From assembly GCA_963847945.1 (NCBI GenBank), contig CAWKBX010000009.1, positions 744,001 to 808,000 of the forward strand: a stretch of 64,000 bases of DNA. Direction: 5' to 3'. The notes under the pieces are model-generated. The model worked only from the letters and a program-made list of their open reading frames with translations, did no database searches and had not been told where the DNA came from. Position numbers and translations under genes: made by a program. Positions 7,828 through 16,439 of the stretch are shown piece by piece; position 1 is the first letter of the stretch; every line of letters starts with the position of its first letter. The stretch comes from JANMJD01 sp963847945. GTDB lineage: Bacteria > Actinomycetota > Acidimicrobiia > Acidimicrobiales > Ilumatobacteraceae.

Positions 7828-9145
7828 AAAGGCCGAACACCCGGCACGCGGCCGTGCCGACCATCTGAACTCGCCGTCGGTGCTCAGCGCCGGCGGCGGG
7901 TTGCTTTTCGGCGTAGACGGCCGCGTCGGCCCATTGGGCGGCGATGCCGACGGTGGGGGCCGGCGGGCACGAGGCAGTACCCAACGACGCCTTGAGGATC
8001 GCCCCACCGACAAACGGGGTGCGATCGATGGCTCGCCGAAGCATGACAGCCAACTCCTCCGGGCCGGGAACCATGTCATCGCCGACGATCAAGACAGCGA
8101 ACTCGTCGCCCCCGATACGGGCGACCGTTGCTCCGGCGGGCACGGCACCGAGCAGCGCGGCTCCGGCGGCGGCGATGAGTCCGTCTCCCGCGGCATGCCC
8201 AAGGGTGTCGTTGGTCAGTTTCAGATCGTCGAGATCGAGCAGCGCCATCGTCGCCCAACGACCTGGCATCTCAGCCACGTAACGCTCGGCGGCCTCGAGC
8301 GCCTCCTGCCATGCTCGCCGGTTGCCCACTGTGGACAAGGCGTCGGTGCGGGCCTCTTCTTCGGCCTCGACGACCGCCTCGCCCAGCGACAGGGTGCGGC
8401 GCACCTGAACCCGACGGTCATACGACAACAGCCCGGTCAACAGAACCGGGCACGACAGCAGGACAAAACTGGCCAACCGATGGTCCTTGGCGGCCAGCAC
8501 GGCCGACAACCCGACCGGGGCGAGCAACGAATCGGTCGCGAAACTCCAGGCCATCGGCCCGACGATGTCGCGCAGCGAAACGCCAAGCCCCCAGGCGCGT
8601 ATGGCACCGGCAACCGCATCGATGGCGAACTGGGCCCCAAGAGCGACGAGGTAGATCGGCCAGTCATCCAGGTTGGCTCCACCTCGGTTCCACAACACCA
8701 GGACCGGGCCGATGCAGTGCCAGCCGGAGCCCGACCTCACGAGCAGCGTGCGCCAGAGCGGGCCGGGCTCACGATCTCGACCGCCGGGGGCCACGAGCAG
8801 CGCGATCAGCACCGCCAGTGGCACCAGTTGGCGGGGCAGCAGAAACAGCATTCCGACGAGCACTGGACCCGTTGGTACGGCGCTGCCAGAGGCCGATTCG
8901 AACTCGGTGTGAAACGCCACGGTGTACAACGCGACCAGCACGACCAGGGTGATGATGTCGGTACCACGGACCGTCCGCGAACCCGCGGTGATCGCCAGGG
9001 TGACGGCGGCGTAACCGCCGCCGAGGGCAATGGCCGTCAGACCGTCGCGAATCGAAATAGCTCCGCTACCGCGATACCAGCCATCTGCGAGTTCCTTCGC
9101 TTCGGCCCGATCATCACGGCGGCGTGCGCCTACTTGAGCCTCCAC
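7622..9145 (-). CDS. Multi-pass membrane protein with GGDEF (diguanylate cyclase) domain
   Basis: A protein of up to 507 residues. Residues about 30-250 form roughly seven hydrophobic segments. A GGDEF domain follows (about 275-430), with DLDDLKLTNDTLGHAAGD and an intact active-site RIGGDEF, so synthesis of c-di-GMP is likely; the end of the domain, ADAAVYAEK, is also visible. After that the frame continues for about 80 Arg/Pro-rich residues antisense to the cytochrome c gene at 7622-7827. That tail looks non-functional, and the true end may be near 7885 if a base is wrong there. The start is GTG at 9145, overlapping the upstream gene's stop by 16 bases. Confidence 0.85.
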   Translation of the reverse strand: MEAQVGARRRDDRAEAKELADGWYRGSGAISIRDGLTAIALGGGYAAVTLAITAGSRTVRGTDIITLVVLVALYTVAFHTEFESASGSAVPTGPVLVGMLFLLPRQLVPLAVLIALLVAPGGRDREPGPLWRTLLVRSGSGWHCIGPVLVLWNRGGANLDDWPIYLVALGAQFAIDAVAGAIRAWGLGVSLRDIVGPMAWSFATDSLLAPVGLSAVLAAKDHRLASFVLLSCPVLLTGLLSYDRRVQVRRTLSLGEAVVEAEEEARTDALSTVGNRRAWQEALEAAERYVAEMPGRWATMALLDLDDLKLTNDTLGHAAGDGLIAAAGAALLGAVPAGATVARIGGDEFAVLIVGDDMVPGPEELAVMLRRAIDRTPFVGGAILKASLGTASCPPAPTVGIAAQWADAAVYAEKQPAAGAEHRRRVQMVGTAACRVFGLSRGPKPGLRPRRQDPRTRRSARRLRARHRFRSRASTTWRTPRRTVHRRGRPRPTCTARDTPARQSARR

Positions 9146-9747
9146 GGATCCACCATGACATCGTCGACCAGCCAGACCGCCGGATTGTTCGCCGGCATGA
9201 TCTCGATGGTCACCGTCTGCTGCCCATTCGCATCACGGACATTGGGCATGTTGATGCGAGGAGACGGACCCCATCCGAAGCTCTCACCCGACATCGTGTA
9301 GGTAGCGACACCTGAGCCGTTGGGGTTGGTGACCGTCACCTGGATGGTGATCGCCGAACCGGGGACCCCCGGCTTGCGGATGAACAGGCGAATCGAGTCT
9401 TCGTCGTAGCCGACGCAGAAGCTGCGCGACCGGATCGAGCTGCCGGGGAGCAGTTGCATCGACGACCAGTCGCTGGCACCGTTGACCCGCCACGGTTCGT
9501 TCTCGGCAACCGTCCACGCGGAGCCAGCGACGGTCCACGTCCCCGCGCCGTACTCGAACGTTCCCGAAGGAGCAATGAAGTAGTTGTTGGTATCACCCCA
9601 CGGCACGAAGGGCTTGGTGACCGCGCGTGTCGCGCAAGGCTTGACCTCGTACGTCGCCGCGTTCGACACCGAGGCGCCCCCGGCGACGATGGCCACCACC
9701 GCTGCAGCGACGACCCAACGTCTTGGTCGACTACCTCGAGTGTTCAT
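9130..9747 (-). CDS. Secreted protein of unknown function
   Basis: A 205-residue protein from the ATG at 9747, which has a good Shine-Dalgarno sequence (GGAGGGGG) 7-8 bases before it. A typical signal peptide is seen (basic start NTRGSRPRRW, hydrophobic core, cleavage near SNAATYE). The mature part is rich in Trp, Ser, Gly and Thr, with predicted beta character, like a carbohydrate-binding or jelly-roll domain. It has two cysteines (CATRA and FCVGYD). I do not recognise the family. The frame is open 17 codons further upstream, but those lack signal-peptide logic. Confidence 0.65.
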   Translation of the reverse strand: MNTRGSRPRRWVVAAAVVAIVAGGASVSNAATYEVKPCATRAVTKPFVPWGDTNNYFIAPSGTFEYGAGTWTVAGSAWTVAENEPWRVNGASDWSSMQLLPGSSIRSRSFCVGYDEDSIRLFIRKPGVPGSAITIQVTVTNPNGSGVATYTMSGESFGWGPSPRINMPNVRDANGQQTVTIEIMPANNPAVWLVDDVMVDPWRLK

Positions 9748-10059
9748 CCGCTTCTCCCCCTCCGTGGTATTCACTTCTGCCTCGAATCTATCGCTCATCG
9801 CCTGGGCGAAAACATCGTTGAGCGGTTAGAAAGACGAGATCACAATCATAGTCAAAAGAAAAGGGTGTCGTTTACCCCATTCTCAGACGCAAGGCGAGTC
9901 CCACCCACCACCTGTAGCGCCCAAAAACCGATCGACGCCGTCAGAAGACGACCTCTGCCACAAAGAGTCGCAGAACTTTCGACGAGATCAGTCGGTTTCA
10001 TCGGCAAGAAACCTTGCAATCAGTCACTCTAGGTAAGAGGACTGCCACACGCGAGTCGA
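9748..10059. other. Intergenic region, AT-richer, upstream of the secreted protein gene
   Basis: 312 bases with visibly lower GC than the surroundings (runs such as AAAAGAAAAGGG near 9857). No gene and no recognisable RNA motif was found. It must hold the promoter for the minus-strand secreted protein and GGDEF genes. Confidence 0.4.
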
Positions 10060-11448
10060 CTAGGTCAGGTTCGCCGGAGAGACCAGCAGGTCGACCACGC
10101 TGCGGCAGAACTCAGCGGCGGGGGCGCCGTCAAGCACTCGGTGGTCCCACGTCAGGCTGAGCGTCAGCCGCTTTGTGGTGGCAACTGCTCCGTCGCGCAG
10201 GATCACGTCATCGCGCAGGCGACCGACTCCGAGGATCGCCGCGTTCGGTGGGTTGATCACCGGGGTGAACCCATCGACGCCGAACATGCCGAGCGCCGTG
10301 ACCGAGAACGTCCCACCGGCGTAGTCGGCCATCGGCAACGTCCCCGAGCGCGCCCCGCTCGCCAGCCGAGTGGTCTCGGCAGCAAGCGCATCGAGGCTCA
10401 GCCGGTCGGCGTGATGTACAACCGGAACGACCAAGCCGTCGTCAAGGGCGACGGCCAGACCGACGTGGATGTCGGGGAGCACGGCGATCCCGTCCGGCGT
10501 CACTTGGGCATTGGCCATCGGATGGCTCTGCAGCGAGCGGGCCACGGCGGCGATCACGTAATCAGTGAAACCCGGGGCGACGCCGACCGCCTTGCGCGCG
10601 TCGCGGTCGGCAACGACGGCGTCCATGTCGGCATCCATCATCAGCGTCAACTGCGCCATGGTCTCAAGCGACGACCTCATCCGCTTGGCGATCGTGCCAC
10701 GCATCCCCGCGAGGCGCACGACCCGGGAGGGCGTCTGGCTCGCCTCGGCGAGCGTCTCGACGACCGGAGCCCGCACGGCGAGCGCAGTCGGAGCGGCGGG
10801 CTGGAGGAGGGTGCGAACGTGGTGGGCAACGCCGTCACGGGTCACCCGACCATCGAGGGGATCGGGGGCCACGGCGGCGAGGTCGATGCCGAGCAGGTCG
10901 GCAAGCTGACGGGCGGCAGCCGTCGCCACAACATTCGACGACAGTCGCACCGTCGGCGCTGCAGCGGGCCGCGGGGCCAACGCGGCGACCTCAACGTCGG
11001 CGGTAACCACCCGACCGTTGGGGCCGGTTCCCCGAACCGTGCGGAGGTCGACGCCGCGAGCCGCAGCGACGCGTCGGGCGTTTGGCGAGATGAACTGCCG
11101 CCCACCCTCGGGCGCGACGACCGCAACCGCCGCGACCGGCTCCGAAACCGACGCAGCCGACTCGCTCACGGCGGCGTGGGCAGCGGGCGCGATCCGGGCC
11201 GGAGGAGCCTCGCCCGGGGCCACCAGAACACCGATGACCGTTCCGCAGGCAAACGTGTCGCCGACGTGGCCGTGTTGGAACAGGGCGCCATCGGCCGAGA
11301 CGACGACCTCGGTCTCGACCTTGTCGGTCTCGATGCGAAGCACGGCCGTGCCCTCGGTGACCTTGGCGCCATCGGCGACGAGCCATTCGAGGATGGTGCC
11401 TTCCTCCATCGTCAGGCCAAGCTTGGGCATCTGGAACTCAGTGGCCAT
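10060..11448 (-). CDS. acoC: Dihydrolipoyl acyltransferase (E2) of acetoin-type dehydrogenase complex
   Basis: A 462-residue E2 protein. Domains in order: one lipoyl domain (1-80) with the lipoylated lysine in IETDKVETEV near residue 43; two peripheral-subunit-binding-like segments, one around SPNARRVAAARGVDL (near 118) and one around VVATAAARQLADLLGIDL (near 175); then the catalytic acyltransferase domain (about 235-462). The active-site motif LTWDHRVLDGAPAAEF lies near residue 437, with its His and Asp. The two binding-like segments are more than the minimum. It is the last gene of the operon and its start overlaps the acoX stop by 11 bases. No E3 (dihydrolipoamide dehydrogenase) is encoded nearby. 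Confidence 0.88.
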   Translation of the reverse strand: MATEFQMPKLGLTMEEGTILEWLVADGAKVTEGTAVLRIETDKVETEVVVSADGALFQHGHVGDTFACGTVIGVLVAPGEAPPARIAPAAHAAVSESAASVSEPVAAVAVVAPEGGRQFISPNARRVAAARGVDLRTVRGTGPNGRVVTADVEVAALAPRPAAAPTVRLSSNVVATAAARQLADLLGIDLAAVAPDPLDGRVTRDGVAHHVRTLLQPAAPTALAVRAPVVETLAEASQTPSRVVRLAGMRGTIAKRMRSSLETMAQLTLMMDADMDAVVADRDARKAVGVAPGFTDYVIAAVARSLQSHPMANAQVTPDGIAVLPDIHVGLAVALDDGLVVPVVHHADRLSLDALAAETTRLASGARSGTLPMADYAGGTFSVTALGMFGVDGFTPVINPPNAAILGVGRLRDDVILRDGAVATTKRLTLSLTWDHRVLDGAPAAEFCRSVVDLLVSPANLT

Positions 11449-12535
11449 CGAAGGTCTCCGTGTCGTGTTTGTGCAGTTCAGAGTGGGTAGAGCGGGTATG
11501 CACCGATCGGCTGGGCAAGTCGAAGAGCCGAGCCTCTGCGGCCAGGGCGAGAGTGCGTTCGACGTCGATGACGATCGGGCCGGCGACTTCTACGCGCAGA
11601 ATGGCCCGCTGCCCGTGCGCCAGTCGGCGGTCACGTTCGCCGTCGAAGGCGAGCACGCCGGGGCCGACCATCTCGACGCACTGGCCGACGGCCAGCGGCA
11701 TCACCTCGGCCAGATCGACGTCGGTAAAGGTGCCCGGGGCGATCGGCAGCCGCAGCCGGCGTCCGCCCGGACCGAGGCGGACAACCACCCCGCCATCGTC
11801 CCATCGGCCCACCGGATGAGCCCGGCCGGCGAGCGCTGACAGCCCGGTGCCCATTGGGGTGGCGAAGGCGGCGACCACCATGCGAATGGTGGTCGGGTCG
11901 GTGACCGCCCGGGCTCCGACGAAGGTGGTGTCGATCAAGGCGACCTCGACGAGCGCCAGATCGTCGGAGGGGTGGGCGGACGCCGGTTCTCTGGTGGCGA
12001 GTGCTTCGACGTGGACCGAGACTCGCTTGGCCCGCCGGCCGACCGCGGCGAGGGAGACCGCTCCGCTCGCCACCAGACCGGCGGCGCAGCCCGCCGCGGT
12101 GGCGTCAAGGGCTGATGGGAACACGTTGTTGGTCCCCGTCGAGATGGCGATCAGGGGCACGTCGGGCCAACCCATCGCTACGTCGCGACAGGTGCCGTCG
12201 CCGCCGAGCGTGATGACCGCGCCGACCTCGCGTTTCCACATCGCCGCGGCGGCACCAACCGTGTCGCGACGCGACCCGCTCACCGGCTCGTCGAGCAGTT
12301 CGACCGTCGCGCCGAGGTTGAGCCCGTCGACCGCTCGCCGGGCGAGGTGATGCGGATCGGCGGCGAGGAGGATGTGGCGAGCCCCCGACTCGGCGGCAGC
12401 GATTACCGCCCGCCGCACGATGCCGATCTTGGCGGTGTCGGGGGTGTGGCTGGCCTGCGCGACCAGCCGACGGATGTCTTTCCCCGCCAACGGGTTGACG
12501 ATCACGCCGACTGCGGCAGACCTGATGCCGTCCAT
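11438..12535 (-). CDS. acoX: ATP-NAD kinase-like protein AcoX
   Basis: A 365-residue protein with the NAD-kinase/diacylglycerol-kinase fold signature: NPLAGKD near residue 15, then GGDGTCRDVA near residue 108 and ISTGTNNVFPS near residue 127. Proteins of this kind between acetoin dehydrogenase E1 and E2 genes are called AcoX; their exact reaction is not settled. The ATG at 12535 (MDGIRSA) was chosen over further-upstream TTG codons because it places the NPLAGKD motif at the usual distance. The gene starts 20 bases after acoB and overlaps acoC. Its presence is the best reason to call this an acetoin-type system, not pyruvate dehydrogenase. Confidence 0.82.
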   Translation of the reverse strand: MDGIRSAAVGVIVNPLAGKDIRRLVAQASHTPDTAKIGIVRRAVIAAAESGARHILLAADPHHLARRAVDGLNLGATVELLDEPVSGSRRDTVGAAAAMWKREVGAVITLGGDGTCRDVAMGWPDVPLIAISTGTNNVFPSALDATAAGCAAGLVASGAVSLAAVGRRAKRVSVHVEALATREPASAHPSDDLALVEVALIDTTFVGARAVTDPTTIRMVVAAFATPMGTGLSALAGRAHPVGRWDDGGVVVRLGPGGRRLRLPIAPGTFTDVDLAEVMPLAVGQCVEMVGPGVLAFDGERDRRLAHGQRAILRVEVAGPIVIDVERTLALAAEARLFDLPSRSVHTRSTHSELHKHDTETFDGH

Positions 12536-12555
12536 CGGTGAACCCACTGCGGGGC

Positions 12556-13587
12556 TCAGGCCCCGACCAGCGGGCGGGCCACGACGGCTCGGATTCCGGC
12601 GGCGATCGATGCAGCATCGGGGACGTACAGGGATTCCAGTGTCGGACTGAACGGCACCGGTGAAAACGGCGCGCCGACGCGACCGACGGGGGCGTCGAGG
12701 TAGTCGAACGCCTCTTCCTGGATCTGGGCGGCGATCTCGGCTCCCAAGCCGCCAAAGCGCACGGCCTCGTGGACGACGACGGCCCGATTGGTCTTGCGCA
12801 CCGAGTTGACCACCGTCTCGGTGTCGAACGGTTGCAGGGTCCGCGGGTCGACAATTTCGCAATCGATGCCCTCGGAGGCCAATTGTTCGGCGGCGACGAC
12901 GGCCTCGGCGACCATTCGACCATATGCGACAACAGTCACACTTGTTCCTGCCCGGACAATTGCCGCTTTACCGAGGGGAATTTCGTACAACTCTTCAGGA
13001 ACGATCGACGTCGTTCCCAAGAGTCGTTTGTGTTTGACCATGACGGTCGGATTGTCTTCCAGGATGCAGGCCCGCATGAGCCCTTTCATGTCGTAGGCGT
13101 TCGATGGATATACCACCTTCAGACCCGGAATATGACAGAGGATCGCTTCGAGACTTTGGCTGTGTTGGGCCGCCGCGGAGAGGCCGGCACCACCGGTGGT
13201 GGTGATCGTCAGCGGCAGCTTGGCGGTTCCACCGAACATGTACTTCAACTTGGCGGCCTGGTTGACGATCTGGTCCATCGCCACACAGATGAAGTCCATG
13301 AACATCAGATCGACGATGGGGCGTAGGCCGGTGGCCGCCGCTCCGATGCCGAGCCCAACGATTGCCTGCTCGCTAATCGGGGTGTCGACCACGCGATCGG
13401 CACCGAAAATCTTCTGCAATCCGCCGAAGGTGCCGAACACTCCACCGAACGCACCGATGTCTTCCCCCGCGCAGAACACGTCGGGATCGGCTTCCATCGA
13501 CTGGCGGACCGCCTCGTTGAAGGCCATGACGTAACCGAGCTTGCGGCCTTCGGTTGGCCGGCTCGGTTCATTGACTGGCGAGCTCAT
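12556..13587 (-). CDS. acoB: 2-oxo acid/acetoin dehydrogenase E1 component, beta subunit
   Basis: A 343-residue transketolase-like beta subunit. Visible landmarks are GEDIGAFGGVFGTF near residue 40, SEQAIVGLGIGAA near 73, the central GGAGLSAAAQHSQS near 130 and VDPRTLQPFD in the C-terminal domain near 240. The ATG at 13587 overlaps the stop of the alpha-subunit gene (ATGA), showing tight coupling. With the alpha subunit it forms the thiamine-diphosphate enzyme that cleaves acetoin, or decarboxylates a 2-oxo acid, and passes the acyl group to the lipoyl domain of AcoC. Confidence 0.9.
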   Translation of the reverse strand: MSSPVNEPSRPTEGRKLGYVMAFNEAVRQSMEADPDVFCAGEDIGAFGGVFGTFGGLQKIFGADRVVDTPISEQAIVGLGIGAAATGLRPIVDLMFMDFICVAMDQIVNQAAKLKYMFGGTAKLPLTITTTGGAGLSAAAQHSQSLEAILCHIPGLKVVYPSNAYDMKGLMRACILEDNPTVMVKHKRLLGTTSIVPEELYEIPLGKAAIVRAGTSVTVVAYGRMVAEAVVAAEQLASEGIDCEIVDPRTLQPFDTETVVNSVRKTNRAVVVHEAVRFGGLGAEIAAQIQEEAFDYLDAPVGRVGAPFSPVPFSPTLESLYVPDAASIAAGIRAVVARPLVGA

Positions 13588-14564
13588 GATGCGCTCCGCA
13601 GGGTGTAGACGTCGGCCATGACCTGGTCGGGGGTGGGGACGGGACTTTCCTCGGCAAAGGTGATCGCCGCCTCGATGTCTGCCCTGAGCTGCGCCCACAC
13701 CGACTCGATCTGCTCGGCCGAAGCGATACCGGCTTCAATCAACTGAGCTTCGTACGAGAAGATCGGATCACGCTTCTTCCACTCGGCCACCTCTTCGTCG
13801 GGGCGGTAGCTGAGCCCGAGGTTGCGGATGCCGTGGTGGTTGTAGAACCGGTAGGTCTTGGCCTCGATCAACGATGGCCCCTCACCGCGCCGGGCACGGG
13901 CAACCGCCTCGGTGGCGGCTTCGTGGACGGCAACCACATCCATGCCGTCGACGATCACGCCGGGCATGCCGTAGCCCGCGGCGCGGTCGACGATGTCGGT
14001 GATTGCCATCGTCTTGTCCCGAGGCGTGAACTCGCCGTATTCGTTGTTCTCACAGGCGAACACGATGGGCAAGTGGAGGGCACACGCCATGTTGGCGGCC
14101 TCATGGAAGGCCCCGATGTTGGTGGCCCCGTCACCGAAGAAGGCAACGGCGACCTGGCCGCGGCCGCGGTACTTGTTGGCAAACGCGGCACCGACGGCGA
14201 TCGGTGAACCCGCCCCGACGATGCCGTTCGCCCCGAGCATGCCGAGCGATAGGTCGCTGATGTGCATCGAGCCGCCCTTGCCCTTGCAGTACCCGGTCGA
14301 CTTGCCCATCAACTCGGCCATCATCCGGTTGAAGTCGCCGCCCTTGGCAACGAGATGCCCGTGACCGCGGTGGGTCGAGGTGATGTGGTCGTCGTCGTTG
14401 AGCGCGGTGCAGACACCCGACGCCACTGCTTCCTCACCGACGTACAGGTGAAGGAAGCCGGGCAGCTTGGCCGCCTCGGCAAGACGGCCCGCCGCCTCTT
14501 CGAACAGCCGAATGCGGACCATGCGGCGATGGAGGTCCATGTGGACCTCGGTGGACAGCTCCAC
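13584..14564 (-). CDS. acoA: 2-oxo acid/acetoin dehydrogenase E1 component, alpha subunit
   Basis: A 326-residue alpha subunit that binds thiamine diphosphate. The cofactor motif runs from GDGATNIG near residue 172 to CENNEYGE near 202. THRGHGHLVAKG near residue 63 and GKGGSMHI near residue 95 are the usual active-site loops. Length matches the AcoA/PdhA family. A short 33-base gap separates it from the ThuA gene upstream. Substrate preference cannot be read from the sequence; acetoin is inferred from the AcoX neighbour. Confidence 0.9.
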   Translation of the reverse strand: MELSTEVHMDLHRRMVRIRLFEEAAGRLAEAAKLPGFLHLYVGEEAVASGVCTALNDDDHITSTHRGHGHLVAKGGDFNRMMAELMGKSTGYCKGKGGSMHISDLSLGMLGANGIVGAGSPIAVGAAFANKYRGRGQVAVAFFGDGATNIGAFHEAANMACALHLPIVFACENNEYGEFTPRDKTMAITDIVDRAAGYGMPGVIVDGMDVVAVHEAATEAVARARRGEGPSLIEAKTYRFYNHHGIRNLGLSYRPDEEVAEWKKRDPIFSYEAQLIEAGIASAEQIESVWAQLRADIEAAITFAEESPVPTPDQVMADVYTLRSAS

Positions 14565-14597
14565 GTCGTCTCCTTGTTTCTTCCCGGGATCCCGGGC

Positions 14598-15359
14598 TCA
14601 GTCGGTGGCTCCGCGCGCCCAGCGAAGGGAGCGGCGAAGCAGTTCGTAGTAGGCGGGCTTGTCCCACGAGCATCGTTCGACGCGCGGGTAGTAGGCGACC
14701 CGGGGAGCCATGTCGTAGTGGCCTCGACAGTGACCGAGGGTGTTGTAGAGCACCGCCCCGTCGCCGAGTTCCCGCAGGTACATGACCAGATGGGTCGGGT
14801 CGGCGGCCGTCCAGTCGGACTCGACGAAACCCCGCGCCGTGCCCTGGTAGGTGGTGTGCAGGAGGGCATGAAGCGAGGCGCGGTCGGCGTGCTCCATGAG
14901 GTACAACTCGTCATCGGTCTCGAACGAGTTGATGCCGGCGACCAGCCAGTGCTCGGGGTCGCTGACCTCGACGGCATACATCTGAATCGGCGGATGAGCG
15001 ACGAACTGGCTCCCCAACGTGTCGGCCCACAGCGGAAACATCCGTGGCGCGTCGACACCGTCGGGCCCACCGAGATCGAGCGCAGCGTTGGTGCCGTGCA
15101 GCGCCACCCATCGCCCGCCACCCTCGACCCACGTGCGAATCGCCCGTTGTGCCTGCTCGCTCGGGCGGACATCGCAGGTGTAGCTGACCAGGATCTCTCC
15201 GGCGCAGATACCTGTCGTGTCCTCGTAGTCGGGTTGCACCCGCACCCGAAACTCCTCGTGAGCGGCGAGCAGCTTGAGAAGTTCCAGGCGGGCGAAGTCG
15301 ATGTCGTGGTACTTGCCCCCCGCCACCAGGGTGACGTCAATGCGCCGAGTCTCAGTCAT
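14598..15359 (-). CDS. ThuA-domain protein
   Basis: A 253-residue protein of the ThuA-like, glutamine-amidotransferase-like fold. Recognisable stretches are TLVAGGKYHDIDFAR at the start, the GGGRWVALHGTNAA loop near residue 85, and LGHCRGHYDM near residue 215, which matches the family's terminal LGH element. ThuA domains occur in trehalose and other sugar-degradation loci and in many Planctomycetes and Actinobacteria proteins; the reaction is not defined. The ATG at 15359 lies 17 bases after the SDR stop, so it is part of the aco operon, an unusual partner for it. Confidence 0.78.
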   Translation of the reverse strand: MTETRRIDVTLVAGGKYHDIDFARLELLKLLAAHEEFRVRVQPDYEDTTGICAGEILVSYTCDVRPSEQAQRAIRTWVEGGGRWVALHGTNAALDLGGPDGVDAPRMFPLWADTLGSQFVAHPPIQMYAVEVSDPEHWLVAGINSFETDDELYLMEHADRASLHALLHTTYQGTARGFVESDWTAADPTHLVMYLRELGDGAVLYNTLGHCRGHYDMAPRVAYYPRVERCSWDKPAYYELLRRSLRWARGATD

Positions 15360-15376
15360 TGAGCTGGTAGATCGAT

Positions 15377-16132
15377 CTAGTAGTTGACGCGCTTGAGGAA
15401 GCCGCCGTCGACGGTGAGGTTGACGCCGTTGACGTGCCTGGAGCGGGGGCTGGCGAGAAAGGCGACGACGTCGGCGACGTCTTGGGCGGTGCCCAACTCG
15501 CCACCGGGATGAGTCTTCGCGCTGGCGGCGTAGAAGTCGGGCATCGCCCCCTTGATGCGGTCCCAGTCGCCGCCTTCGATGAAGATCGGGCCGGGCTGGA
15601 CGACGTTGCAGCGAATGCCCTTGGCCCCCAACGTCTGGGCCTGGCCGAGGGTGTAGTTGGTCACCGCGGCCTTGAACGCCGAGTAGCTGCCCGACCCCGA
15701 GGCGAAGTGCTCGGCAACTGCGGTGGTGCCGATAGAGATCACCGAGCCGCCGCCATCGGCGAGCGCCGGGGTGGCGACTTCGAGGCCATGGAGCAGCGAC
15801 ATCAGGTCGATGTCGAAGTTGTTCTTCCACGCCTCGAGTTTCTTGGCGCCCTTGCTAGAGGTGTTGTGAACATAGATGTCGAGTCCACCGAGTTGCTCGA
15901 TCGACGAGGCGACCCAAGCCCGGAACCCATCGGCGTCTCCCGCGTCGACCGCGGCACCGACCACGGTGCCCATCGACGACATCTCCTCGACGGCCTGGGC
16001 GACACCCTCGGCGTTACGGGCGCAGATCGCCACCGACGCGCCCTCGGCGAGCAACGTCTCTGCGATCGCCCGACCGATGCCCTTGGTTGCGCCGGTGACC
16101 AGCGCCTTCTTGCCTGCAAGTCCGAGATCCAT
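15377..16132 (-). CDS. Short-chain dehydrogenase/reductase (SDR)
   Basis: A 251-residue classical SDR. The cofactor loop TGATKGIG lies at residues 14-21, NTSS stands in the place of NNAG near residue 90, the catalytic Ser is around 136, and the catalytic Tyr-Lys are in SYSAFKAA near 152. The C-terminal VNGVNLTVDGGFL is typical. The Shine-Dalgarno sequence AAGGAG precedes the ATG. It is the first gene of the aco operon, so a role in acetoin, diacetyl or butanediol interconversion is possible, but the substrate is not readable from sequence. Confidence 0.85.
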   Translation of the reverse strand: MDLGLAGKKALVTGATKGIGRAIAETLLAEGASVAICARNAEGVAQAVEEMSSMGTVVGAAVDAGDADGFRAWVASSIEQLGGLDIYVHNTSSKGAKKLEAWKNNFDIDLMSLLHGLEVATPALADGGGSVISIGTTAVAEHFASGSGSYSAFKAAVTNYTLGQAQTLGAKGIRCNVVQPGPIFIEGGDWDRIKGAMPDFYAASAKTHPGGELGTAQDVADVVAFLASPRSRHVNGVNLTVDGGFLKRVNY

Positions 16133-16439
16133 CGTGTACTCCTTGGGTGAGGCGGTGGCGGCCGCTTGAACAGCGCGACCCTACGATCGCGGTGTCCCGA
16201 TCGTACGCGGATCGGCCGAGCTACGAAGAGTGCAGCCGGAAATCATCATTATGAATCGCCGGTGGTGACCACCTGAACCAAGGTGTCAGGCGACACGCTG
16301 CCGAGGATTCAACGCCGTGCGGACGTAGTGTGGCGACTGGCCCACGGTTGGGCCGGGCTCGTTCGTGCTCCGCACGTCTTCGGGCCATCCCTGCGGCCAA
16401 CGTTTGAGCCCGGGGAACCCGAGACCTTCGGAGAATTCC
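16133..16439. other. Divergent leader region between aco operon and DEAD-box helicase
   Basis: 307 bases without a convincing gene. It contains the start region of the minus-strand SDR gene and a long 5' leader for the helicase. A short palindrome GGTGGTGACCACC sits at about 16260-16273. Long untranslated leaders are common for DEAD-box helicase genes, but I see no recognisable RNA motif. Confidence 0.4.

Noticed and set aside
9830..10059. Possible riboswitch (c-di-GMP type) upstream of the secreted protein and GGDEF genes
   Set aside because: The region is AT-richer and the GGDEF neighbour is tempting, but none of the conserved c-di-GMP aptamer sequence could be placed.
11438..12862. Longer AcoX starting at a TTG inside acoB
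   Set aside because: The extra 109 residues are Arg/Pro-rich shadow coding of acoB in another frame.
14598..15830. Longer ThuA protein beginning inside the SDR gene
   Set aside because: The added part is an Arg-rich antiframe of the SDR gene; the ATG at 15359 matches the domain start.
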